From contig NZ_JACHXJ010000005.1 in the NCBI RefSeq assembly GCF_014192015.1, forward strand, positions 484,752-548,751: 64,000 nucleotides of DNA. The letters run 5' to 3'. Positions within the stretch are counted from its first letter, which is position 1, and each line of letters opens with the position of its first letter. Shown in pieces: positions 8,520 through 15,872 of the stretch. Source of the DNA: Paenibacillus rhizosphaerae. Its GTDB lineage: Bacteria; Bacillota; Bacilli; Paenibacillales; Paenibacillaceae. A model generated the notes under the pieces. That model was not told the DNA's origin, did not search any database, and saw only the letters and a list, made by a program, of their open reading frames with translations. The translations under genes and the position numbers were made by a program.

Positions 8520-9155
8520 ATGAACGAAGAAGAGATTTCCAAAAAGGATCTGCTGGAACTGACCGGAATTTCCTATGGACAGCTGTACCGCTGGAAGCGG
8601 AAAAACCTCATTCCCGAGGAATGGTTTATCCGCAAGTCTTCCTTCACGGGACAGGAGACCTTTTTTCCGAAGCAAAAAATACTGCAGCGCATAGACCGCA
8701 TTATCAATATGAAGGACGGTTTGTCCCTCGACGAGCTGGCCGATGTGTTTTCGCCGAGCTCCGGCGAAGTATCGATCACCCCAGATGAGCTTTTACAACG
8801 TAACATTGTTACAAATATGACACTGGACCTGTTCCAACAAGAGGTGGGGAAACACGACGTGCTGACGTTCGCCGATATTCTCTCGGTCTATGTTCTGGAG
8901 AAGCTGCTGAAGAGCGGGGAGGTGACCCGGGATGAAGGCAAAATGCTGCTTTCCCTCATGCGGGATCATTACGCTAAAGTGGCCAGCAAACCGTGCGAGC
9001 TGGCGCTCGTCCGCAAAATGGGCGTGCCGCTGCTGCTGCTAATCGAGACTACCGAGCATTTATATGTGGACCGGGATGCCAAGTGGGTGTTCCGCCTGCC
9101 TTTAAGGGGCTGTATCGAGGAATTGAAATTAAAAATCAACCAATCGGAGGTTTGA
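8520..9155 (+). CDS. yhbD: YhbD-like HTH protein (DUF4004 family)
   Basis: The 211-residue protein starts with a MerR-type winged helix (roughly residues 6-75: KKDLLELTGISYGQLYRWKR, then a FPKQKILQRI helix), matching the B. subtilis YhbD family that precedes the bactofilin genes yhbE/yhbF. The rest is a mostly helical domain of unknown function. GAGGAGG 7-8 bp before the ATG supports the start. bacE follows 4 bp after its stop. Palindromes in its promoter and inside its coding region suggest self-regulation. No effector-binding domain is recognisable, so the signal is unknown. Confidence 0.8.
   Translation: MNEEEISKKDLLELTGISYGQLYRWKRKNLIPEEWFIRKSSFTGQETFFPKQKILQRIDRIINMKDGLSLDELADVFSPSSGEVSITPDELLQRNIVTNMTLDLFQQEVGKHDVLTFADILSVYVLEKLLKSGEVTRDEGKMLLSLMRDHYAKVASKPCELALVRKMGVPLLLLIETTEHLYVDRDAKWVFRLPLRGCIEELKLKINQSEV
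8792..8812 (+). promoter_or_regulatory. Second copy of the yhbD palindrome, inside the gene
   Basis: TTTACAACGTAACATTGTTA plus C: 19 of 21 bases match 8469-8489, and here GTAACATTGTTAC is an uninterrupted palindrome (arms GTAAC/GTTAC). It is an AT-rich island within GC-rich coding sequence, so selection for DNA sequence is plausible. Confidence 0.5.
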
Positions 9156-9159
9156 GGCG

Positions 9160-9885
9160 ATGGAGCGGGAACAAAGACATGACATGTCGATGTCGGGCAT
9201 CGGGACGGTAGCGTCGGGTGTGTATAAAACGGTTAGGATTGACGGGATCAGCCGGGTAAAGGGCGATATTGACTGCATTACGCTGGATTCCAACGGCACC
9301 CTGAACATTTCAGGTTCGGTGCTGGGGGAAACGGTCAAGATTAACGGGACGATGACGATCAGCGGTAATTTATCAGCCGAACGTCTGATCATGGACGGCA
9401 TGGGATCGGTCAAAGAGATGACCCACTGCAGCGAATCGGCTGCGATCAACGGCCAGGTCACCCTGGAAAAGGGGCTCAACAGCGAGAAAGTGGAAGTGTC
9501 GGGCAGCCTGAAGTCGAGAGGGGACGTGCAGTGCGAGGTGCTTTCGGTTCACGGCGGCTTTAACGTGGATGGGCTGGTGAACGCCGGCGTGATTGACTTG
9601 AAGATGAGCCTGGCCAGCAAAGCCAGGGAAATCGGCGGGGATCATATTACCGTGCGCCGGTTAAAGAAAGCGCCTATTTTGCTGCAGTTGGCCCCGGTCT
9701 TCAACAACCGCCTGAAGGCCGATCTCATTGAAGGGGACTTCGTAGATCTGGAATATACGGAAGCGGATGTCGTCCGCGGCAGCGAAGTACGGATCGGCCC
9801 CGGCTGCAAAATCGGCAGGGTCGAATACAAGGCCGACTTCAAGCGGGACGGAGACGCTCAGGTCGGATCGGCGAAGCGGATCTGA
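9160..9885 (+). CDS. bacE: Bactofilin-type polymer-forming protein, BacE-like
   Basis: A 241-residue protein built of short beta-strand repeats (VKINGTMTISGNLSAERL, then SGSLKSRGDVQCEVLSVHGG), the pattern of bactofilin beta-helices that polymerise at the membrane without nucleotide. Order after a YhbD homolog and before a second bactofilin matches B. subtilis yhbD-yhbE-yhbF, where the pair is known to affect flagellar motility. The C-terminal EGDFVDLEYTEADVVRG block is shared with the next bactofilin, showing they are paralogs. Start ATG follows AATCGGAGG. Function as scaffold is inferred from the family. Confidence 0.82.
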   Translation: MEREQRHDMSMSGIGTVASGVYKTVRIDGISRVKGDIDCITLDSNGTLNISGSVLGETVKINGTMTISGNLSAERLIMDGMGSVKEMTHCSESAAINGQVTLEKGLNSEKVEVSGSLKSRGDVQCEVLSVHGGFNVDGLVNAGVIDLKMSLASKAREIGGDHITVRRLKKAPILLQLAPVFNNRLKADLIEGDFVDLEYTEADVVRGSEVRIGPGCKIGRVEYKADFKRDGDAQVGSAKRI

Positions 9886-9978
9886 AGCAGCGTTGAAGCA
9901 GATCTGTATCTGCGCTGAAACCGGCTAGGCAGCAATAGAGCAACGTTCCAATATGGGTGCATGAGATAACATTCAGGG

Positions 9979-10000
9979 AATGCCCGGATGACCGGGTATT
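9979..10000 (+). other. Hairpin just before the bacF ribosome site
   Basis: AATGCCCGG, 4-base loop, CCGGGTATT (9-bp stem, one G-T pair), ending 5-6 bp before the AGGGAGG ribosome site. It could act on translation of bacF or mark an mRNA-processing point in the 135-bp bacE-bacF gap. Confidence 0.4.
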
Positions 10001-10020
10001 CAATAAGGGAGGAAAAGGTT

Positions 10021-10758
10021 ATGACGTCAAATGGAAACCGCCACGGGCTTGGCGATATCAAAATCACGGGCAGCGGGAGCTCGGGAGGCGGAACGTTTAA
10101 CCAGGTCAAAATTATGGGTGACGCGGAAATCAGCAGTACGGCGGACTGCGGGCTGTTTAAATGCCTGGGCACGGCCCAGGTGAACGGCTCCCTGATTGCG
10201 GAAACCGCATCCGTCAACGGAACGCTGAACGTCCGGGAGAACCTTCAGGGCGGATTGCTGAAGTCTCAGGGCGAGGTCAGCGTGTCCGGGGATCTGCAGT
10301 TGAAAAGCATCAGCATTAACGGCGAGCTGGCCGTAGGCGGCAATGTGTCTTCGGATTTCGCCAAGATCAACGGCGGTCTCCGGGCGGCGTCCGGCCAGAC
10401 GGAAGAGCTGCTGGTGCGGGGCGTGGTGGAAATTCCGGGCATGCTGAACGGCGAGCACGTCGAGATCAAGATGTATGGACCGAGCCGGATCGGGGAGCTC
10501 GTGGGTGCCAAGATCACCGTCAAGAAAGGGTTGGAGATTCCCCTGATCGGCAAGATGACTTCGCATTACGACGGCGGGGAGCTCAGCGCAGAGAGTATTG
10601 AAGGGGACGTTGTTTATCTGGAGAACACCAAGGCTGCCGTCGTCCGGGGCAGAAGGGTGAACATCGGCAGCGGATGCGAGATCGGACTGGTGGAGTATAC
10701 AGACGAATTCAAGCAGGACACGGCGGCAAGCGTAGGCCGGTTTGTCCGGCTGGGATAG
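10021..10758 (+). CDS. bacF: Bactofilin-type polymer-forming protein, BacF-like
   Basis: Second bactofilin (245 residues). It has a glycine/serine-rich start (ITGSGSSGGGTFNQVKI) and then repeated short strands (VSGDLQLKSISINGELAVGG). Its last 60 residues repeat the BacE pattern (EGDVVYLENTKAAVVRG). The frame is open to an ATG at 9988, but AAGGGAGGAAAA sits directly before the ATG at 10021, so that is the start. Hetero-polymerisation with BacE is likely by family analogy. Confidence 0.82.
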   Translation: MTSNGNRHGLGDIKITGSGSSGGGTFNQVKIMGDAEISSTADCGLFKCLGTAQVNGSLIAETASVNGTLNVRENLQGGLLKSQGEVSVSGDLQLKSISINGELAVGGNVSSDFAKINGGLRAASGQTEELLVRGVVEIPGMLNGEHVEIKMYGPSRIGELVGAKITVKKGLEIPLIGKMTSHYDGGELSAESIEGDVVYLENTKAAVVRGRRVNIGSGCEIGLVEYTDEFKQDTAASVGRFVRLG

Positions 10759-10794
10759 CGCATTTTACAAACATATAAAGGGGTAGTGCGTGAC

Positions 10795-12327
10795 ATGGCA
10801 GAGAAAAAGAACAGGCTCGGTCTGATTGTCGCCGGTCTGCTGCTCGGCGTGCTGATCGCGGCGATGGACAACACGATCGTCTCCACCGCAATGGGGACGA
10901 TTGTCGGCGAGCTGGGCGGTCTGGACCAATTCGTCTGGGTTACTTCCGCCTATATGGTGGCAGAGATGGCCGGCATGCCGATTTTCGGCAAATTGTCCGA
11001 TATGTATGGAAGGAAAAGATTTTTCGTATTCGGGATCATCATGTTCCTGCTGGGTTCGGCCTTATGCGGGACGGCGCACAGCATTACCGAGCTGAGCATT
11101 TACCGGGCGATTCAGGGAATCGGCGGCGGGGCGTTGGTGCCGATTGCGTTTACGATCGTGTTTGATATTTTCCCGGTGGAGTCCAGAGGCAAGATGGCGG
11201 GCATGTTCGGAGCCGTATTCGGAGTGTCGAGCTTGTTCGGACCGCTTCTCGGAGCGTATATCACCGATTATTTGGAGTGGCGCTGGATTTTCTATATTAA
11301 CCTGCCTTTAGGCATTGTGGCTTTTCTGCTGGTGGTGCTGTTCTATCATGAGTCTCATGAGCATTCCAAGCAAAAGATCGATATTTGGGGAGCAGCTACG
11401 CTGGTGGGATCCGTGGTCAGCCTGATGTTCGCGCTGGAGCTGGGTGGCAGCAAATACGCCTGGGATTCACCGGTCATTATCGGACTGTTCGCCGCGTTTG
11501 CCGTACTGATGATCGTCTTCCTGGCCGTGGAGGCCAAGGTGGCCGAACCGATCGTGTCCTATGACATGTTCCGCAAAAGGCTGTTCGCCTTCAGCAGCGC
11601 AGCGGCCTTATTCTATGGGGCGGCTTTCATTACCGCAGCCGTGTACATTCCGATTTTTGTGCAAGGAGTTATGGGTGGAAATGCAACTAACTCCGGGTTG
11701 ATACTACTTCCGATGACGCTGAGTTCTGTGGTGGCCTCGCAAGTAGGGGGCATGCTGTCCACCAAAATGTCGTTCCGCAGCGTCATGATTCTATCGGCAG
11801 TCATTTTCGGCGGCGGCATGCTGCTGCTCGGCACGATTACGCCGGAGACGACGCGGACGATGCTGTCCGTCTATATGCTGGTCGCCGGCTTCGGGATGGG
11901 ATTTTCGTTCTCCGTCCTCGGGATGTCGGCCATCCAGGGCGTGGACGCCAGACAGCGGGGCTCGGCCAACTCGACGATTTCCTTCCTGCGCTCGCTGGGG
12001 ATGACAGTGGGAATTACGATCTTCGGTATCATCCAGCGAAATGATTTCCATGATCGGCTGAGCAGTACGCTGGGCGGAGCTTCCGGCCAGAATATGCCGC
12101 CTACGATGGATCCACAGCAGATGCTTTCGCCGGAGCGCAGAGCGCTCATTCCGGCACCGGTCATGGAGAAGATCAGCAGCGCGCTGTCCGTCTCCGTGGA
12201 CCATGCGTTCCTGTGGGCCGTAATACCGGCGGCACTGGCGCTGGTTTCGGTCTCCTTGATGGGCGGATCACGGCTGCAAATGTCCCAGATGGGACCGGGA
12301 GCGCGCAAAGACGGGGCGCATCATTAA
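10795..12327 (+). CDS. MFS transporter, DHA2 (14-helix) drug-efflux type
   Basis: A 510-residue integral membrane protein with about 14 hydrophobic segments. It has MFS motif A after helix 2 (GKLSDMYGRKR), the RAIQGIGGGAL block of helix 4, and DHA2 motif C in helix 5 (GPLLGAYITD, then WRWIFYINLPLG). The family exports drugs or toxic organics using the proton gradient; the substrate here is unknown. GTG at 10786 is an alternative start but too close to AAAGGGG; ATG at 10795 has 11-bp spacing. It is co-directional with the bactofilin genes, 36 bp downstream, possibly co-transcribed. Confidence 0.88.
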   Translation: MAEKKNRLGLIVAGLLLGVLIAAMDNTIVSTAMGTIVGELGGLDQFVWVTSAYMVAEMAGMPIFGKLSDMYGRKRFFVFGIIMFLLGSALCGTAHSITELSIYRAIQGIGGGALVPIAFTIVFDIFPVESRGKMAGMFGAVFGVSSLFGPLLGAYITDYLEWRWIFYINLPLGIVAFLLVVLFYHESHEHSKQKIDIWGAATLVGSVVSLMFALELGGSKYAWDSPVIIGLFAAFAVLMIVFLAVEAKVAEPIVSYDMFRKRLFAFSSAAALFYGAAFITAAVYIPIFVQGVMGGNATNSGLILLPMTLSSVVASQVGGMLSTKMSFRSVMILSAVIFGGGMLLLGTITPETTRTMLSVYMLVAGFGMGFSFSVLGMSAIQGVDARQRGSANSTISFLRSLGMTVGITIFGIIQRNDFHDRLSSTLGGASGQNMPPTMDPQQMLSPERRALIPAPVMEKISSALSVSVDHAFLWAVIPAALALVSVSLMGGSRLQMSQMGPGARKDGAHH

Positions 12328-12350
12328 TAAAAGCGTGATTTGGAACTTTT

Positions 12351-12388
12351 GAAGAAGCTGAGGCGAGTCTTGGTTTCTTCCTTTTTTT
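12351..12388 (+). terminator. Rho-independent terminator after the MFS gene
   Basis: A 12-bp stem with four G-T pairs (12351-12362 with 12369-12380), six-base loop and a seven-T run. It does not look functional for the opposite strand, where no T run follows. Confidence 0.7.
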
Positions 12389-12416
12389 GGCAGGTGCTTG
12401 CATTATATCTATGTAT

Positions 12417-13535
12417 CTATGTAGCTCTAGTCCTTCGTGGAGTGATTAGATAAACCAGGGACTCATTTGAAGAAGCAGCAGTAACAATCAGGGGCTTTAA
12501 AGGACTTGCATATTGAATACTGATCCATTCGTTGTCGATTACACGTATGATGTCCTGCATATACTTCCCGTTAAAAGCAATACGAAATGGCTCCCCCTGA
12601 AAGTCCAGTGCTGGGGTAGTCTCCAGAACATCGCCGACTTCCGGCGTATTGGAGCTTAATTCCAAGGAATGGGATGTTCCGTTCAGCAGAACTGCTTGAT
12701 CGCCCGCAACCAAATTAACCCGCTCGATCGCACTGAGAAAGGCAGCTGAGGACACCCGGACTTCCGTTACATATGCGGCGTTGATCATCGTTTCCATTGA
12801 CGGGAAGGATCCGGTAATCAGAGGAATGTACGCCGTGAGATTCTGATTCTGCATCATCATCCGGTGATTACTGAAGGAGATCCGCAGTTTCTCTCCGGAC
12901 AGCAGTTTGGAGATATGCTTTAGATATGCGGAAGGTATGATGGCCTCCGCTTCATAGCTCGGATTGCGATCAAGAAGGGTTGTGCATGAAGCCAAGCGCA
13001 CACCGTCTGTAGCTATCAACCTCATTGAGCCATTTCTGATGTGAAACAGGGCGCCGGTTAATACAGGACTGGCTTCATTTGATTTGGCGGATGCAAAAAC
13101 AACCTGCTGAACCGCTTTTTTAAATTGAGAGCCCGATATCTCCACATCCAAAAGGTGGTTTCCGAGGTCTGGAACGGAACAGCCATCCTTTGGATCCATT
13201 CCGTAGAGTCGGAATAAAGTACTCCCGGAACTAATCTTTAATAGGAAAGGCGGCTGTGTTTCCAGGGTTACCATTCCGGCAGGCAGCTTGCGGATCATAT
13301 CCGCAAATAGACGCGAAGGCACGGCGATGGATTCCGTTTGACGATGTCGCTCATCGAGTGGAAGCCTAGTTTGAATGACCAATCCTGAGCTTGTTCCTGA
13401 TGCAAGAGTTAATCCTTCCAGACTCGTATGTAAATGAATCATAGAGTTTTGCGGTTGTGCTGAGGATACCGAAGCTGCGACGGCAACCTGATGAACGGTT
13501 TGAGCCAGAAGGTCACCGGGGATACGGACGAACAC
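12417..13535 (-). CDS. Second DNA polymerase III beta sliding clamp (DnaN paralog)
   Basis: About 372 residues with the three-domain layout of bacterial clamps. It has LFADMIRKLPAG in domain 1, ATDGVRLASC in domain 2 (the conserved ATDGHRLA-type block), and FNGKYMQDIIRVI in domain 3. The C-terminus LITPRRTRAT aligns with the P-V/M-R ending of housekeeping clamps but has Arg at the hydrophobic position and extra residues. The frame opens at GTG 13544; GTG at 13535 is preferred because AGGTGA precedes it by 5-6 bp. The housekeeping dnaN normally sits by dnaA, so this is an extra clamp. It lies 18 bp behind the RHH gene, apparently a two-gene unit. Its role is unknown. Confidence 0.85.
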   Translation of the reverse strand: MFVRIPGDLLAQTVHQVAVAASVSSAQPQNSMIHLHTSLEGLTLASGTSSGLVIQTRLPLDERHRQTESIAVPSRLFADMIRKLPAGMVTLETQPPFLLKISSGSTLFRLYGMDPKDGCSVPDLGNHLLDVEISGSQFKKAVQQVVFASAKSNEASPVLTGALFHIRNGSMRLIATDGVRLASCTTLLDRNPSYEAEAIIPSAYLKHISKLLSGEKLRISFSNHRMMMQNQNLTAYIPLITGSFPSMETMINAAYVTEVRVSSAAFLSAIERVNLVAGDQAVLLNGTSHSLELSSNTPEVGDVLETTPALDFQGEPFRIAFNGKYMQDIIRVIDNEWISIQYASPLKPLIVTAASSNESLVYLITPRRTRAT

Positions 13536-13553
13536 GGGCGTCACCTTTTTCTT

Positions 13554-13799
13554 TTAATTTTGGTCGGAAAAGTAATGCTCGATCATTCCACGCAGAACCT
13601 CGGACCGAGTAAGCTGATGATCGTCACAATAGGCATCCAGACGGCTCCATGTTGCCTCGGATAAAGTTAACGATACTTTGCGGGTCGTCCCGATCCCTTT
13701 TCTGCCTGCTCCCTGGCGCGCACCGCCACGGGTAAACATGAAGCTCAACTGACCTTCCTTATCGGGAATGCCGATTTTTACTTTATTGCGGGGCTCCAT
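13554..13799 (-). CDS. Small ribbon-helix-helix protein with a basic glycine-rich arm
   Basis: An 81-residue protein. The N-terminal part carries GGARQGAGRKGIG, a basic glycine-rich arm of the kind that can enter the DNA minor groove. The second half, RKVSLTLSEATWSRLDAYC, then TRSEVLRGMIEHYF, is a CopG/Arc-type strand-helix-helix. The frame opens at 13805, but GAAGGAGG leaves only 1-2 bp to that ATG and about 7 bp to the ATG at 13799, so 13799 is chosen. It precedes the extra sliding clamp and has a palindrome in its leader; a repressor of the pair is the likely role, inferred. Confidence 0.78.
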   Translation of the reverse strand: MEPRNKVKIGIPDKEGQLSFMFTRGGARQGAGRKGIGTTRKVSLTLSEATWSRLDAYCDDHQLTRSEVLRGMIEHYFSDQN

Positions 13800-13817
13800 G
13801 ATCATGCCTCCTTCAAA

Positions 13818-13842
13818 TTTGAATAAGGTTACCTATTTCAAA
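13818..13842. promoter_or_regulatory. 25-bp imperfect palindrome in the RHH leader
   Basis: Arms TTTGAA..AGGT and ACCT..TTCAAA around a central T, 10 of 12 base pairs matched. It lies just upstream of the RHH ribosome site (13807-13812), where a bound dimer would block the transcript. Autoregulation by the RHH protein is inferred. Confidence 0.5.
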
Positions 13843-13970
13843 TATTTTCTAATTCTAATCTATCACAGTTCGAAAGTGTTAGGCAATAAGCACTCCTTTT
13901 AGCGCTAGACGAATCAACCCGCCTCAAACGGGGTATAAAAGGGTAAAAGAAGCGAAAAGGAGAGAGCGTC

Positions 13971-14126
13971 ATGAAAATCATTATTACGCAGGCGGAAGCG
14001 GTAGAGAAGGGCATTTGGGGCGAGGTCATGAAGATGTTCGGCGTCGAGGCCGAGGAGGAAGTGTGGCCGAGCGAAGAGTACATTTTGACGGAGGAGCAGG
14101 CGCGCCGGATCGGGATTATTCAATAG
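13971..14126 (+). CDS. Small acidic protein, 51 residues
   Basis: Open frame of 51 codons, ATG at 13971 with AAAAGGAGAG 7-8 bp upstream, TAG at 14124. The product begins MKIIITQAEAVEKGIWGEVM and ends EEQARRIGII plus Gln. It is strongly acidic in the middle (EAEEEVWPSEE), without signal peptide or membrane segment. A strong ribosome site, a predicted strand start and a terminator 18 bp downstream argue it is real. I do not recognise the family. Confidence 0.7.
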   Translation: MKIIITQAEAVEKGIWGEVMKMFGVEAEEEVWPSEEYILTEEQARRIGIIQ

Positions 14127-14143
14127 AGCTCACACAGGATTAT

Positions 14144-14193
14144 AAAAAGGGTGTCTCCAGCGGTTTCATTAAACCAGCGGAGGCACCCTTTTT
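14144..14193. terminator. Bidirectional terminator
   Basis: Long inverted repeat: AAAAAGGGTG..CTCC with GGAG..CACCCTTTTT, plus an inner GGTTT/AAACC pairing. It separates the 51-residue gene from the convergent VanW gene and has A and T runs on both sides, so it can serve both. Confidence 0.85.
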
Positions 14194-14219
14194 CTTTTAT
14201 AGTTGCCCATCATCTGCGC

Positions 14220-15659
14220 TCAGAAGTTCGGCCCGCTTACGCCATCCTCCACGATTTGCTCTTCGGAACCTGGAGCGGGTCTGCCCTCTCCCGGATCTTC
14301 CGTATGGACCGCGATCAGCCGGTTTTGCGGACGGTACGTATCACGGGAAATACGTTTGCGCGATACCTCCTTGCCGTCCACCTTCTTGATTTGATAGGTC
14401 TCGACGATGTACCCCGGTTTGCCGCTCTGCAGGATCTCCTGGCCGCCGACCGGTAGGGTCGGATTCTGCACGAACTTTTCGGTAACCGGGAGAGTTTCGA
14501 CCGTGCGGGACATGAGGTCATAGGTGACATTTTTCGGAAAAGTGCCAAAAAATTTGACGATCAGATTCCGATCCTTGACTTCGGCCTGAATCAGCAGCGA
14601 CTTCCCAGTATTGTTCCGGAAGCGGAAGTTGATCGAGCCTTCGGCAAACGTGGCGTCCTGACCTTTCGGCAAGTAGCTGACCGGCAGGGAATGGTTGCGC
14701 CGCTCGACGATATCGAGCCCGGTCCGGACGGCCGCATTGTACACCGTGCTGGATACCTGGCAGATGCCTCCGCCTACTCCGGGCACCAGCTTCCCGTTCA
14801 GGATGACCGGCGCTTCCTGGAACCCGTATTTTTCCTCCGCCTTGGCAATGACCTTGCTGTAGTCAAACACGTCACCCGGCTTCAGCACCATGCCGTTCAC
14901 CGCCTTGGCGGCGGAATCGACATTGTATACCCTTCCCGGCCCGCTCGAGCCGAGCCCGGTGGAGAACTCGATGATTTTTCGCTCGATTCCTTCTTCCTTG
15001 AGGCTGCTGATCGTGACGTTCGGCACCATCCGGTACAGGGGAAGGTCCAGGCTGAGCTTGGGCTTTTCACCACCGGCAATCAGGGCGAAATCCTTCGGAA
15101 TCAGGGCTGTCATCTGCTCCTTGAGCGTGTTCCAGTCAATCCGCGAGACCGAAACCTCCGGCGTGTACACGACCTCGTCTTTACCTGAGATCCGCCGCGT
15201 GGCTTCCACCGGAAGCCCGAAGTGCTCCTGCTCCCACTCCGGCGTGAATTTCTCCTTCAGCGCGGAAATGTCCCAGTGCGGCACGATGTTCCAGTCCGTT
15301 TGAAAATGCCAGCGGTATTTAAGCTGGTCCAGCCAGCTTCCTTCATGCAACTGCGCTACCGCCTCTTTAAAGGCGTCCGCTTCAAACGAAACGCCGGCTT
15401 CCTTCAGCGTCAGCTGGGCATCCGGAATGCCTTTGGCGGCCACGGACAGCGTCAAGGGAATGCTCTCCATCTGTCTGAGACGGGCGTCCAGCAGCTTAAG
15501 CGCCTCATCCGAATCTTTTCCTCCGAGCGGGTAGCCGGCAACCTGGATCTTATCCGGAAGGGTGTTTTGTCCGATATAAAGATGTACCCACCCGGCGGTG
15601 ACGGAACCGATCAGCAGGATGCTGGCGATAATGATCAGGCTTAAATGAATTTTTTTCAT
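14220..15659 (-). CDS. VanW-family protein with putative peptidoglycan-binding and G5 domains
   Basis: A 479-residue extracytoplasmic protein. It has an N-terminal membrane segment (residues about 4-25) and a PG_binding_4-like region (about 40-210). The VanW domain (about 230-370) contains VPGVGGGICQVSSTVYNAA and RRNHSLPVSYLPKGQDATF. The C-terminal G5 domain (about 385-455) contains VGGQEILQSGKPG. This YoaR-type architecture is common in spore-formers and is linked to the cell wall; the biochemical activity is unknown. AGAGGTGGG precedes the ATG. Monocistronic by context. Confidence 0.88.
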   Translation of the reverse strand: MKKIHLSLIIIASILLIGSVTAGWVHLYIGQNTLPDKIQVAGYPLGGKDSDEALKLLDARLRQMESIPLTLSVAAKGIPDAQLTLKEAGVSFEADAFKEAVAQLHEGSWLDQLKYRWHFQTDWNIVPHWDISALKEKFTPEWEQEHFGLPVEATRRISGKDEVVYTPEVSVSRIDWNTLKEQMTALIPKDFALIAGGEKPKLSLDLPLYRMVPNVTISSLKEEGIERKIIEFSTGLGSSGPGRVYNVDSAAKAVNGMVLKPGDVFDYSKVIAKAEEKYGFQEAPVILNGKLVPGVGGGICQVSSTVYNAAVRTGLDIVERRNHSLPVSYLPKGQDATFAEGSINFRFRNNTGKSLLIQAEVKDRNLIVKFFGTFPKNVTYDLMSRTVETLPVTEKFVQNPTLPVGGQEILQSGKPGYIVETYQIKKVDGKEVSRKRISRDTYRPQNRLIAVHTEDPGEGRPAPGSEEQIVEDGVSGPNF

Positions 15660-15753
15660 AGGGTTCCCACCTCTTTCGCTTCCTCTTCATCGTGATTGAT
15701 GCTGTCTTTCCATATATATGTAGGCAAAGTGGAAAAATTTCGGGTACTCAAAA

Positions 15754-15770
15754 GGTAACAATTTTGTTAC
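15754..15770. promoter_or_regulatory. Palindrome upstream of ftsE
   Basis: GTAACAA TT TTGTTAC: perfect 7-bp arms around a 2-base centre, about 100 bp before ftsE and 95 bp from the divergent VanW start. The half-sites resemble those at yhbD (GTAACA/TGTTAC) but the spacing differs, so a shared regulator is only a possibility. Confidence 0.4.
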
Positions 15771-15833
15771 AATGAAACACATCGTGATGATTCCTACGCT
15801 TTTTTAAAGGAATTAGCTGGAATGTGTCGAATT

Positions 15834-15839
15834 TATAAT
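15834..15839 (+). promoter_or_regulatory. Possible -10 for ftsE operon
   Basis: TATAAT 33 bp before the chosen ftsE start. No convincing -35 is at the right distance, so the call is tentative. Confidence 0.35.
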
Positions 15840-15872
15840 GGCTGATTATGTAATTAGGAAGTGATGAACGAA

